Assembly: GCA_020736575.1 (NCBI GenBank) | Contig: JAGPYM010000022.1 | Coordinates: 62,001-126,000 of the forward strand | Reading direction: 5' to 3' | DNA length: 64,000 bases | DNA from: Thelonectria olida | Lineage: Eukaryota; Ascomycota; Sordariomycetes; Hypocreales; Nectriaceae | Shown: piece by piece, positions 32,098 to 42,117 of the stretch | Layout: each line of letters begins with the position of its first letter | Position numbering within the stretch: position 1 is the first letter of the stretch | Program-made: the position numbers and the translations under genes | Notes under the pieces: model-generated | The model's input: only the letters and a program-made list of their open reading frames with translations | Databases searched by the model: none | Told to the model about the DNA's origin: nothing

Positions 32098-33110
32098 TTA
32101 ATATCCCAATCTGTGATGTATTGACCCGTTCTCGTTTTGCATTGTCTGCTCTCCTCCTTCAGGGTGTGCGACAGGTCCATCGCTTAGTCTATGGTTATGG
32201 ACATGTTGACTTGCGTTTTCCTTGTACCTTATTTCCCATCGGTCGGTGCCTATCTTAATCTCCACGGCATTAAACGAAAAAGGACAACCTGTCTTCCCTG
32301 CGCGGTTACATTGCCAAACAAGCCTCTTGTTCGCAACTGGGTCTCCTGTAACTCTCGAGACTTTTTCAAAGGATCGACCAATACGAATACCATAGCCTTG
32401 CGACTTGGCAAATTCAAGGAGCTCTCGTCTCATTTCTTTAAAAGAAGAGTAAGTGATGCCTTCTAGAGGCAGCTTCATTAGCTGTTCTTCACATTCGACT
32501 GATAGAGCAGATGCATCTCGTTTCTCTGACTCGAACTCTGCGAAGTTTCTATTTCTGTATTAGTCTTGTGCTCAGTTCTGCTCCGTAAAGTCTTTTACGG
32601 TGCTGAATCGAATGCTAACCTGCTACAAGTATTGCTCCCGTCTCGTGATCCGCGACCCCTTTTGGGCATGCCTTGCACTGTCGAATGCGATGGTCCGTTT
32701 TGACGTGATGTAATAGGGAGCATTTCCCTAGCTGAGCTTTACAAAAGGGCAGCGGTGAAAATCCTAATGGTGCGCCTTGTCGTCTGAAAGCACGTCTCCG
32801 CATAAGCCACAGGTTTGTCCTAGGTGACAGTCGCGCAGATGTTTGTTTAACTCCGTCTCAAGCCATTTTCCACAAATCTTGCAAAACGTCTGGCTATGGC
32901 CAGACATATGGGAATCTAGCGAACGGGGCCGCATTACCATCGAACATGTTGAGCACCATATAAAGCCGGCAAATAATTTCGGAGTCGCATAGGGGTCGGG
33001 TTTTTCGGGAAAGAATGTTCGTGGCCAGTCCTCAAATGCTTGTACTTCCTGTTCTAATCTGCCCTCTGTTAATGCATTTAACAGATACGTCTTGGCGGCA
33101 GTAACTTAGA
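32098..33110 (-). pseudogene. C2H2 zinc finger + FAR1-domain transposon gene, degenerate
   Basis: The best part (32478-32098, extending upstream in frame to about 32580) is a FAR1 DNA-binding domain: YSSFKEMRRELLEFAKSQGY, WQCNRAGKTGCPFSFNAV, WEIRYKENASQHVHNHRLSD and GPVAH. FAR1 is derived from Mutator-like (MULE) transposases. Upstream (33100-32620) is a string of C2H2-type fingers, CKICGKWLETELNKHLRDCH and CGLCGDVLSDDKAHH, then an in-frame stop and a one-base frameshift leading to FCKAQLGKCSLLHHVKTDH. The FAR1 frame ends soon after GPVAHPEGG, and no MULE DDE domain follows. It is a broken mobile-element gene flanked by T1/MITE sequence on its 3' side. Confidence 0.65.
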
Positions 33111-33117
33111 CCGTTCA

Positions 33118-33526
33118 TTGGATTCTGCAGATCCTGCGGATGGGTCGATAGGGTTAGACCGTCTAAAAGATACAGTCCGACGATCAGAATGGCAGAGTAG
33201 AAGCGCCTTTCTCCAGGAGGATATAAGCTTCAATTTGTTGAGCATTATAGGATCAGTACCTAAAGCATCAAACGGACTGAACTCCATTGTAAGCATCGCT
33301 GAACATTTCAGCGAAATCATTTGACACTCTCCTCGAGTCAGTCAGCTGACCAACAAATCACAATTGTCCTTGGCACACCACCTTGCAGTGTCCATCCTTG
33401 TCCTGAGTAATAACTCAAACCACGACCACATCTGATTGATTCCAACAAACTCTCAAGTTCATAACTTTTGAGACAGGTATTGCGTAACAGAGTACTAAAT
33501 ACAATGTAGTCCAAAAATAGTGAGCC
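33118..33526. other. No assigned gene
   Basis: Open frames exist on both strands at 33078-33324. The minus-strand one may be the 5' exon of the C2H2-FAR1 gene, but the junction cannot be settled. The remainder is 3' sequence of the next gene. Confidence 0.35.
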
Positions 33527-33853
33527 TTATTGGGGAGCGCATGCGTTGTATGCTGCTCTGCAGCATGTAGCTGCATCACTTCTATGGCATTTAGTTACCG
33601 AAGCTTGAGCGCAACATTGTCGGCATGGACTGTTAAGGGGACAGCCATTGACGCATGAGATGTACTGATCGAAGCAGCAATCATAATAAGTATAGAAACA
33701 GTCATTTTGACAGTTTGAGACCTGTGTATTACACAGAACATTACAAGTGCCCACTGGATATACAGTACCACAAGTAATAGGCTGACCACCTCCTTGGGGT
33801 GCAGCAAGGGCTGCAGTCCCGATGGTCACGATGAACCATTTGAGATGCAACAT
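33527..33853 (-). CDS. Small secreted cysteine-rich protein (effector-like)
   Basis: From the ATG at 33853 the product is 108 aa, starting with a clear signal peptide (MLHLKWFIVTIGTAALAAPQ). The mature part of about 85 residues holds 16 cysteines, including three CC pairs (DCCFDQ, QCCAQ, TCCRAA) and several Cx3C steps such as TCNVLCN and NCQNDC. Such density indicates a disulfide-stabilised extracellular protein. The even number of cysteines fits complete pairing. No known family is recognised; it is neither hydrophobin nor CFEM by spacing. Upstream ATGs in the same frame are ignored because they would bury the signal peptide. A 19-bp minisatellite begins about 250 bp upstream. Confidence 0.8.
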   Translation of the reverse strand: MLHLKWFIVTIGTAALAAPQGGGQPITCGTVYPVGTCNVLCNTQVSNCQNDCFYTYYDCCFDQYISCVNGCPLNSPCRQCCAQASVTKCHRSDAATCCRAAYNACAPQ

Positions 33854-33919
33854 AGTTTGGGTGTGAGAGAGAAGTCGGTGGCTGTGAGAGGCATTCGATA
33901 GGAAGAGGAGCAGCAGTGT

Positions 33920-34125
33920 TATATGGCTGCCTGATGTGGGACTCGATAAATGTTGGGCGCAGCAGGCAGATGGCCTTTCAGTCGTGATTTGCAAGTCAGC
34001 TCGTCTTTGCACGCCAGCTCGAGAGGAGCAGCGGTTTTATATGGCTGCCTGATGTGGGACTCGATAAATGTTGCGCGCAGCAGGCAGATGGCCTTTCGAT
34101 CGTGATTTTGCAAGTCAGCTCGTCA
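33920..34125. repeat. Tandem duplication of about 117 bp upstream of the secreted protein gene
   Basis: The block TATATGGCTGCCTGATGTGG ... GCAGATGGCCTTTC ... GCAAGTCAGCTCGTC occurs at about 33920-34005 and again at about 34037-34125, separated by GCACGCCAGCTCGAGAGGAG-type sequence. The second copy leads into the 19-bp array. Confidence 0.88.
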
Positions 34126-34350
34126 TTGGCAAGTCAGCTCGTCATTGGCAAGTCAGCTCGTCATTGGCAAGTCAGCTCGTCATTGGCAAGTCAGCTCGTC
34201 ATTGGCAAGTCAGCTCGTCATTGGCACGCCAGCTCGTCATTGGCAAGTCAGCTCCTCATTGGCACGCCAGCTCGTCATTGGCAAGCCAGCTCCTCATTTG
34301 CACGCCAGCTCGTCATTGGCACGCCAGCTCGTCATGGCACGCCAGCTCGT
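34109..34350. repeat. 19-bp minisatellite (about 13 units)
   Basis: The unit is GCAAGTCAGCTCGTCATTG (19 bp). Two main variants alternate in the right half, AAGTCAGCTCG and ACGCCAGCTCG, with a few CTC-for-CTCG changes. Because 19 is one more than a multiple of three, the array is open in all three plus frames; those frames are an artefact of the repeat. Confidence 0.95.
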
Positions 34351-34679
34351 GTTTGACTTGACTTGACTTGAATTCCTACTTGGTTTCGGCCGCACTTTTC
34401 TGCGGCTATGCCCGGTGAGCGGGGATTGACTGACCGCCCCACTTCGCCATGTTGACGTACATGACCAGCTGTCCCCAATTTCCCGCTTTTCTATTTAACC
34501 TCTATCTACGATAGCCTGCCAGCTCTCTAGAAATTGATTCTCTACTAATCCGTCTGCGATATACGGCTCCCTCGAGGCCATTGCCTCTCTTTTGGGTCCT
34601 TGTACCTACAGTCTCCCCCTAGTGCTCAGCTTCGTCTGATTAGGTCTCGATCCTGAATTGCTTAAGGATTTAAGTTAGT

Positions 34680-35070
34680 TCTATGAACTCTGGTTGCCTT
34701 TGTGGCTGCTTTGCGCTCGTGCAGTATTGCCCGGAGATCGGTCCGTCCTGGAAGGTCACCTAGTTCCTATTGTCGAAGTTGCAGGTGTTTATGGCATCGT
34801 AGTAGGACGTGCAATACCGTTTATTAACCCTCCTTATAGGGGTATTTGTTATCTGTGGTATCTAGTACCTTCTGGTCGAAAAGAAAGGCTTTAAGGCCTA
34901 TCTTTTTTGTTTGCATCTGGGTGAGCAGTGCGCTCTGCCATTTCCTTTTATCCTTGTGTAGCTGAAGAGCCTTCTTTATCTTTATTAGCTTGGGCGTGTA
35001 ATGGAAGGAAGCTCTGCCTTGCGTCTCCGCCACCCATTTTGCTTCCCATATCTTATTCGTCTCATAAGCC
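34680..35070 (-). pseudogene. 3' end of a Tad-like LINE ORF2
   Basis: The minus frame contains SALLTQMQTKKIGLKAFLFD followed by QKVLDTTDNKYPYKEG, the region at the end of fungal Tad-type LINE ORF2 that normally reads LLxQMRTGKIGLRxFL and leads to a C-rich motif. Another frame (to 34680) continues as ELGDLPGRTDLRAILHERKA and ends with a stop. The C-rich motif has been replaced and the frame is shifted, so this is an inactive 3' stub with no reverse transcriptase. Confidence 0.65.
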
Positions 35071-35157
35071 TAGGTTTTGAGTATAGATCTTAGGCGGTAT
35101 AGTTGCTGTGGTGCCGGAAGGTGGGAATGGGGGAGTGGAATTGAAGAGGGATTGACG

Positions 35158-35217
35158 AGAGGGATTGAGGAAGGTGGGATTGAGGAAGGTGGGATTGAGG
35201 AAGGTGGGATTGAGGAA
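35158..35217. repeat. 15-bp tandem repeat (4 units)
   Basis: ATTGAGGAAGGTGGG is repeated about four times, coding for GIEEG or FLNPT repeats depending on strand; the frames there are repeat artefacts. Confidence 0.93.
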
Positions 35218-35241
35218 GTCGCTTATAAAGTCGGTCTCCTG

Positions 35242-35302
35242 TGCCTTGAGGAACTTGTGCCTGAGGAACGTAGAGACGAAGGTTCTTCCTTCCGCGCCTT
35301 CT
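35242..35302 (+). repeat. Shared transposon terminus T1, copy 4
   Basis: GTGCCTTGAGGAACTTGTGC, CTGAGGAACG and AAGGTTCTTCCTTCCGCGCC. A C-rich, leader-like sequence follows, as after copies 1 and 3, but no coding region is recognised. Confidence 0.82.
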
Positions 35303-35419
35303 GACCCATCAGCGCCCGGTTCGCTCGACGATCTGAGCCTTCTAAGCCACTTTTGATGTGCCACCCTTTCTGAGCCACCTTTGTGAAACGAACCACATCT
35401 GAGGAGCCACGAGTCGACA

Positions 35420-36102
35420 TCCCAGCCCTTGAGCGTCGTGTCGTCGTGTCGGACGACTTCAGTTCATCTGCCGCCGACCTTCTTTCACATCGTTTTCGTT
35501 TTTTCTATTGACCGGGCTGAAGAGTTCCCTACACTCTCCCGCTTCATCATGAATTCATCATGAAAAGAAGCTAGCCTTCATACACCGCACACGTACCCGG
35601 CTGACGTATGTAGTCAGACATTATCATGACAGAATTTGGAGCACTCAGCCATTCCGACCCAAGATTGTCCCTTCTTTAGAGATCGTGCGACCGCAAGATC
35701 CCCAAAGCTCTGCCTTAGTTATACTTGTATTTGACTTCTTATTCTATTTCTAAGACCCGGTAATCCGCCCATCGCAGACACCACTATCATGCACACAACC
35801 AGTACCAATTTCAGGGTGGTTGTTGGTTTTAGCTCGTTTACACCCATGCCACCACATACCGGCAAGTAGTTTGGCATATGCTACTAATAGCTGCGAAGTG
35901 TTGCGTCCGTGTGACGAGTCGGGCACATATACTAGAGGTGAGTCTAGGGTGAGTGGGCCGCGTATTATGCTCGAATGAATCAGGGCGTAGATGTTGAGCA
36001 ATGTAGGTCACTGCTCTGATAATGTGCAAGAGGTAGTCTTATGTAACCAAGTCTGTTGATAGCTAGGGAGCTGCTCATTGTAAATGTGCACTTTCCAGGT
36101 GA
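35420..36102. other. Gene-free stretch
   Basis: No gene recognised. The last part is the 3' flank of the HD-domain gene. Confidence 0.5.
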
Positions 36103-36912
36103 CTATTTATCATCTCCTGAAATTTCCTTGTCAAGAACTTCAAGAGCATCTAACGCAAACTTGGAAAAGTTTACAAAACGCGCCTTCTCTACCTTCTCAG
36201 CAAATTCATCTTTGCCAGACCCTTCGCCATCAATGCCAAACCGAACTCCAAACTCGCCCACAAAATTATCGTACGTAGTATTTGGCTTGGTCCTGCATAT
36301 TCCACACATTACCTGCTTCAGGCCTTCATATGTAAATCCATTGCGCGGAAATAGTTTTGTCACCGCGCGATACTCTTCTCTCGAAATCAGGTTTGGTCCG
36401 AGGCCAAGGTCAAGATTAGGACCCAAGAAATCGGCTGTGACGCCCAAGTTCGTAAGAGCTACTTCAGCTGCGGCGTGCTGTGCAATGGACGGTGTCGTGT
36501 GGAATGCAATTGCATCCCAAGCTCGTTGGATTCTTGCTGGGTCCCATGCTTCCGAAGTCTCATTGTCATGATACTCCGATCCGGTATGATCCTTTAGGAA
36601 TCCTTTGGCGATGTTTGCACCATCGACTTCAAAGCGTTTGTCTTGGGCTAGGAGCTCCTTAGCCGCGGCCCATCCCATGTCGTGGAGCATACAGCTGATG
36701 AAGACAAGACTCAGGTCTGCATTCGCAAATTGTGGGAGTTTTCGGGCTATGATCAAAGCCCAATAGGCCGAGCGAGCTACATGATTGTAGATCATTGCGT
36801 CGCAGTGCTTCTTGACAAAAGAGGAGGTATTGGCAGCTAGAGCGGCGGATGGTACGATAAGACCCAACTCCGGTATGTCTGGAAGTATCAAGTCTCCGCG
36901 TTGACTGTCCAT
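36103..36912 (-). CDS. HD-domain hydrolase, cyanamide hydratase-like (Ddi2/3 family), cytosolic
   Basis: A single exon of 269 aa from the ATG at 36912 (MDSQRGDLILPDIPELGLIV). The HD metal-binding pattern is complete: the first His in YNHVARSAYW, the HD pair in ISCMLHDMGW, the RFEVDGANIAKGFL segment typical of the cyanamide hydratase-like subfamily, and AWDAIAFHTTPSIAQHAAAE with a further His. Members hydrate cyanamide or act on related small nitrogen compounds, and the yeast homologues DDI2/DDI3 respond to DNA-alkylating stress. No signal peptide is visible at this start. A paralogue with a signal peptide lies 1.2 kb away in divergent orientation. Confidence 0.85.
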   Translation of the reverse strand: MDSQRGDLILPDIPELGLIVPSAALAANTSSFVKKHCDAMIYNHVARSAYWALIIARKLPQFANADLSLVFISCMLHDMGWAAAKELLAQDKRFEVDGANIAKGFLKDHTGSEYHDNETSEAWDPARIQRAWDAIAFHTTPSIAQHAAAEVALTNLGVTADFLGPNLDLGLGPNLISREEYRAVTKLFPRNGFTYEGLKQVMCGICRTKPNTTYDNFVGEFGVRFGIDGEGSGKDEFAEKVEKARFVNFSKFALDALEVLDKEISGDDK

Positions 36913-38139
36913 AGTGGGCGATAGTGATGAAAAAGGATTTAAGATGGAAGCCGCAAGATGGAAGGTTAAAGAGCTGAGTGGTTGGATATCAGTCACTCTG
37001 TCAGATGAGATGGCATGCTACCGTTATATATAGAACGCTGAAGATGCTCATTACTGGGTCCAGGTATTTCTCAACCGGGCTGTCATTAGCTTCTCCACAT
37101 TTCTGTACTGACCATATTTTTTTCATTTCTCTCGTTTACATAATTGTCCGAGGCTTACAAGCCATTCTATTCTCTCCTCCCCAGTGGGATGCGAGGAACC
37201 CAGTGGGATGCGAGGAATGACTTGGGGTGTATCCGTCGACGCCCGGGCATTTCAATTGACTTGCCGGGTAAACGGCTATCAGGCTCATCCTCGGATTATT
37301 GGTTAGTGGCGAATGAGGATGGTCAATAGCACATCGCTGCCAAATATATCTGAGAGGTGTCGGATCTTGTATGGATGCGGGGTGACAAGTGCCCCCGCTG
37401 CGGGGCCACGAAGAGGAAGGCTTGTCTTTTGCTTTTAGGGGACAGGATCCACTAACTTTGTCGAGAAAAGTATGTTTTGCCGTCGAGCCGATCAGGGCAT
37501 TATAATGGTAAGATTTCTAGGATTCCGTTCTTCCGTTTGTTGACCCAAAGTTATTATATAGGGGAACAAACCGCCCAAATAATATGCCGATTGACCGTCC
37601 CTGTTCGGATCCGACGAGAAGTATCACTTTAATTCCACTTGCGGTAGCTGGGTAATACAAAGACAATGAGTAGTTAAGTGATATCGCTACGAATGTGACA
37701 AATGGAATTATGAAAGGAAAGGGACGGAAATTCTAGTCCAACAGGTTATGCAAGTGTGGAATAACTCTTCCTTTTCTCCGCATCAAGTTATACCTTCTGA
37801 TGCCTTTTTTCCATCTCATGTTGGTAAGCAACTTGGACCAAGTGTCTTTATATCCGACCACCTTCGGAATTTAAGTCCATGTGGAAGAATTTTGTCCCGT
37901 TGATCTGTAGTTGATGATTACTGAACAAGATGAAAATAATCATTTTCGGTTGAACGGCTGAGAAAGCGGGATGCTTACCCATGAAATGAGTGTCACCCCG
38001 GTGCTTTACAAATCGACAATTATGAGATATAAGTTAGATTTCTGTCCTGGTCAGTACTCGGGAGTCTGCCCAAAACAATCCAGCATCGTACTTCCCCTTC
38101 TTTGAAGACATTGTCCAACTCCCAAAATTTCTTTTCACA
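36913..38139. promoter_or_regulatory. 1.2-kb intergenic region between divergent HD paralogues
   Basis: It holds both promoters. A 19-bp unit (CCCAGTGGGATGCGAGGAA) is repeated twice at about 37180-37218. No gene recognised. Confidence 0.5.
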
Positions 38140-39002
38140 ATGATGTACCCTAAGATAGCAAAACTTCTCTTGCTTCTGCTGGCTCTGTCGTTTGGGCCAG
38201 CTCAGGCTTCAACCACCGCAAAAAACGGCCTTTCCTACCGTCATACTGTGCCTCGACGAACGATTGCTGGTGCCAAAGTTGTCGATACTCCAATCGTGCG
38301 CGACGCCCATGACTACGCCCTCAAGCACAGCAGTGACTTTACCTACAAGCATATCATGCGGAGTTGGCTGTTTGGTGCCATTGTCATCGAACACAACGAG
38401 ACCCTTCGCAACACCGTCGACTTGGAGGTGCATGCTGTGGCTGCTCTTCTTCATGACTTGGGCTGGGACCAAACTCCCGGCTCGCCATTTGTGAGCCATG
38501 ATAAGAGATTCGAGGTGGATGGTGCAATTGCCGCCAGGGAATTCATCCAGAATAACAAACATGGTAAAAAGTGGGATGAGCGAAGAGTACAGCTTGTTTG
38601 GGACGCCATTGCTCTTCATACCCAACCCAGTATCTCCAACTACAAAGAACTCGAGGTTGTAACTACAGGCAACGGAATTTTGTCCGATTTCCAGGGCCCC
38701 GTTCTCGGCATCACCAAGGAAGAGTATTCTGCCGTGCTCTCAGAGTTTCCCAGCAACGGCATGAGGGATGGTCTGAACAATACTATCATTTGGTTTTGTC
38801 AGTCGAAGCCAGCTACGACATACGGTGGGTTAACATCACATGAAACCAGGGAATATTTACTGATGAAGTTGCAGACACGTGGATGCAGCCTTGGGGAGAC
38901 AGCTATGTCTCAAGCTACCACTCTGAGGGAAACAGGTTTTTTGATGTCGCGTTCTTGAATTTTCCTTTGTCAATTCCAATGCCTCTTCATTTGTTGCCAT
39001 AG
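38140..39002 (+). CDS. Secreted HD-domain hydrolase (cyanamide hydratase-like paralogue)
   Basis: Two exons, 38140-38824 and 38875-39002, join in phase to 270 aa, ending TWMQPWGDSYVSSYHSEGN and FFDVAFLNFP. The N-terminus (MMYPKIAKLLLLLLALSFGP AQA-type) is a strong signal peptide. The HD core is intact: TYKHIMRSWLFG, VAALLHDLGWDQ, DKRFEVDGAIAAREFI, WDAIALHTQPSIS. Reading through the intron instead gives an unrelated short tail, so splicing is preferred. A secreted member is unusual for this largely cytosolic family; it may act on an extracellular or vacuolar substrate. About 30 bp after the stop codon the 39034 MITE begins. Confidence 0.87.
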
Positions 39003-39033
39003 TTCAGACAAGCAGGGAGAGCCGCTGTGCAAA

Positions 39034-39407
39034 GCTTCTCAGGCCTGTTCCGAAAGGCATTGGCGGGCCCCGTAGGGGACCGGTCTCTTGTGTCTAGAAT
39101 ATGAATGAAATATCATTCCCATGACACAATTTTTTCCAGGAAACGGTTAAGTGGAGGAGGGAGTGATGGATGCATGTAGATTTAATTTCAGGTATAGGCA
39201 CGTGACGCGGGCATGCTGGTGGGCAGCCAATTGCTGTGGCGCAGTGTGGCGCAGAAACAGTGGCGCGGCGATCGTGGTGAAGAGGATGTGGTGAAGACAG
39301 CTCGCACGGACCGTTTGGTGGCCCGAGTTTACGAAGGAGGGCGCGGAAGACAGGAGACCGGTCCCCTACGGGGCCCGCCAATGCCTTGAGGAACAGGCCT
39401 GAGAAGC
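39034..39407. mobile_element. 374-bp MITE with about 58-bp terminal inverted repeats
   Basis: The left end, GCTTCTCAGGCCTGTTCCGA then AAGGCATTGGCGGGCCCCGT and AGGGGACCGGTCTC, is the reverse complement of the right end with about four mismatches. The interior (reverse strand) matches 31775-32090 beside the FAR1 gene. No ORF and no clear target-site duplication. It lies directly after the secreted HD gene and may supply its polyadenylation region. Confidence 0.88.
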
Positions 39408-39769
39408 AAGGCGCTTGCCTTGTGAAAGTGAAAGAAAGAGCCTGACACAAGCACTTGTCTTGTGAAAAACGAACGATTCTGACAAGCACTGTCTTCCAGG
39501 TAGGTGGCGACGAAACCCTGGGTAGGTATCGCCTAATGGGCGTGAGTGCCGCGCACTGAGCTTTATAGGCGGTTGGGAGACTCTTGGCAGGTGACTATGG
39601 GCGCTGGTGGCGTCTGCGTGTGACCAGTTTTTTGCCTTTTGGGGTTTGGGACGCTGCGAACAGGCACTGGCTTACAGCTCAAACCCCGCGTTCGATGGTA
39701 TTGCAGTTTAATACCATCCACTTTATTCAATCTGAATCTTCCTCAGGAAGTAGCATTAAACGGTTCTCC

Positions 39770-40432
39770 ATGACTATCGATTACTCGAAATGGGATAACA
39801 TAGACATGGATTCAGAGCCAGAAGTTTCGCCTCCGTCAGTCCCTGCACCCCAAGCTCCAGCTCCAACAGCCCCACAGTTAGGTGCGCCAGCTACGGCAGC
39901 ACCAAGCGGTACGCCAGGGTCCATCCAAGCCGTCATCGTCCAGTGCGATGTTGAGAGAATCAGATTCGCGCCTTGGTCCGCGACAATGATCAAGGCAGAT
40001 CATCCCGTCTTCTCCAATTACACACCCCCGGTCCCAAGACTCATCGAGGTTCCGCCGGTCTTCCACCGCGTCGGCACTCAGTCTGCAAACCGGGCCGACC
40101 TCGACAACCAGATGATCACGTATCTCAACATCGACCATGAATCCGGGTTTGCGACCTCGGAGTGGCGTTCCTACGTCGGCACTGTGGTAGTCGCGCGGAA
40201 GGACAAGAAGCCGTTGCTGCCCCAACATCTTGAGGGCGTGTGGATATATTGTGACTACATTCTGGACCTCTTTGGGGAGGGAGAAGGCGCACCGACACAT
40301 TTGTACAATAGACAAGCATTCGAAGAGTGGTGGAAGGAATATTGTGACGAACAGAAGGAGTTTCGACCGGGCAACGGAGGCGACAACGATCCGGATGATT
40401 GGCGAGCGGTGAGGTCGCCTTATGAGATGTAG
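39770..40432 (+). CDS. Unidentified 220-aa protein next to a Helitron helicase
   Basis: From the ATG at 39770 (MTIDYSKWDNIDMDSEPEVS) the protein has a Pro/Ala-rich linker, then a globular part: MIKADHPVFSNYTPPVPRLI, MITYLNIDHESGFATSEWRS, VVARKDKKPLLPQHLEGVWI and LYNRQAFEEWWKEYCDEQKE, ending DPDDWRAVRSPYEM. The YSKWD start resembles the N-terminus of fungal MYND-related and Cdc37-type proteins, but no MYND finger is present. It is convergent with, and 45 bp from, the helicase ORF, so it may be an accessory or captured gene carried by the Helitron. Function unknown. Confidence 0.65.
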   Translation: MTIDYSKWDNIDMDSEPEVSPPSVPAPQAPAPTAPQLGAPATAAPSGTPGSIQAVIVQCDVERIRFAPWSATMIKADHPVFSNYTPPVPRLIEVPPVFHRVGTQSANRADLDNQMITYLNIDHESGFATSEWRSYVGTVVVARKDKKPLLPQHLEGVWIYCDYILDLFGEGEGAPTHLYNRQAFEEWWKEYCDEQKEFRPGNGGDNDPDDWRAVRSPYEM

Positions 40433-40477
40433 GGCCTTCTGGGTTCAGAACAAGTTGCCTTTGTATCTAGCGCTCTC

Positions 40478-42117
40478 CTACAAGAGGATTTGCAGACTTT
40501 CAAATAATTGTCTTGTTTCTGCTGCCAGATTCGTCAACCTCTGCATGGCATCAATTATGCTTTGGTCTGGCTGATTCCCGATGAAATCCTGCGGTCGTAC
40601 GGGACTGAGAAGCTTGATGCCTTGTAAAGTCCTGCACCGGGAGAGCTGCACATAGAGACTTGTAAAGTCGCATTTCGAAGGTTGGCCATTGGTCATACGA
40701 TTTCCACGCAACTCCAGGAGCACCTCCACAAACGTCTTGCCCTGGGCTTTATAGTCAGTCAGGACAAAGGCTGGGACAACTGGCAACCCTCGCCGAGCGC
40801 ATTTTCCGGATAGGAACCTGTAGTGGGAGTTGGCTGGATCGAGGGTATGTGTGATAGGCCGGATGAGCACGGTACCCGTTGGGAGGGCTGGGATGGCTAG
40901 ATCCTTTGTCTCTGGCGACTCTAATAATAACCCTAGTGGCGGACCAAAGTGGATGGTAACGTCATCCGCAAGATGGTAGCCCGGGGATTTCGGATCGGGA
41001 ATGACGTCCGCAGCGGTAAATTCCGCCCCATTGACAACTTTCAAGCCGGTGTACGTGTTTTTGTTGACGACTACAGGCATCCCCTGGGCGTAGAAGAAGA
41101 CCCCAGGGACCTTGCAGTTGGAGTTGTCGCCTTGTTCAATGGCCTGGGCCACCTCTTGCTGGGATAAGGCTCGACTGCGCCAGGTGTGGCTCGAGATAAA
41201 GACCGAGATGTGTCTCTCGTGAAAGCGGGCCCAGCCTACCACGGCTTCCATGTTGAGGCTCATCGGTTGCGATTAAGCGGTGTTATGGCGCGCAAGCCAC
41301 CCTTGAAGGTGATTTGGGAGCGGTCCACGAGCTTGGTGTTGAGCAGGTCAAGGTCCTCTAATGTCTGAGTTCCAGCGCGTACCCTGTCCAAAAGAGCACC
41401 TAGCCGAGGATCGTCTCGCGCGCAGACTTGTTCTTCGAGAAGAATGACAGTCTTGAACATCAGCCATAGACTGTGGCCACGGTGGTGAGCAATGGTCGCC
41501 TGTCCCAGGGAGGCCATGTAAGCCAAATCTACCATCCGGTCCACCAGGAGACTTGTCTCAAGCACGGGGGCGAACTGATAGAAATCCCCCATCAAGAGAA
41601 CAACAGGAATACCTCCAAATGGCTTGTCAGGACAGTCACGGAGGGCCTGGAGGCGGCAGTTGGCATTGAATAGAGTGGTTCCCCCGAGCATGCTCACTTC
41701 GTCGATCACGAGAGCCAACTTCTGCTTCCACATCCATTTTTTCGCTTCCGAGAACATTGGAGGCTGCTGTTTGTTGTGAGAACGACGGATATCCAGTCCG
41801 CAGGCCGAGTGGAGTGTCGTCCCACCGATCTGAGCGGCCGCACTGCCTGATGTGCCGGTAATCTGGATATGATGTGGCTGGCCTCTAGTGGTGAATACGT
41901 CCCGCAAGGCATCGACAATCCTAGACTTTCCAGTACCGCCTGGACCTCCGACGTACTGAAGATGTTGACCAGCGGAGTCAGGATTGGCAATATACTTGCC
42001 CAAGAACCGGCACACAAGTTGAAGTGCCATGCTCTGCAGATCGTTGAGCGTATAGCTGGAGGCGGCAAGAAGTCCTAGCTCCGCGAATCCTCTGGTGGGG
42101 CCTACCTCAACAAACAT
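40478..42117 (-). pseudogene. Helitron PIF1-like helicase with one frameshift
   Basis: Frame 42117-41260 carries a Walker A GGPGGTGKSRIVDAL, Walker B ALVIDEVSMLGG and later SF1B motifs (PVVLLMGDFYQFAPV). It ends at a TGA immediately after ITPLNRNR. The overlapping frame 41263-40478 continues as SLNMEAVVGWARFHERHISV, GLKVVNGAEFTAADVIPDPK, ALPTGTVLIRPI and the C-terminal LYVQLSRCRTLQGIKLL. The family pattern runs straight through the junction, so a single-base deletion near 41262 broke the gene. The N-terminal Rep half is missing upstream. Helitron helicases unwind donor DNA during transposition. Confidence 0.85.

Noticed and set aside
34109..34350. CRISPR-like array
   Set aside because: Units are head-to-tail with no spacers, and this is fungal nuclear DNA.
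34054..34366. Three long plus-strand frames reading SQLVIGKSARHW
   Set aside because: All are translations of the 19-bp minisatellite, open in every frame because the unit has no stop.
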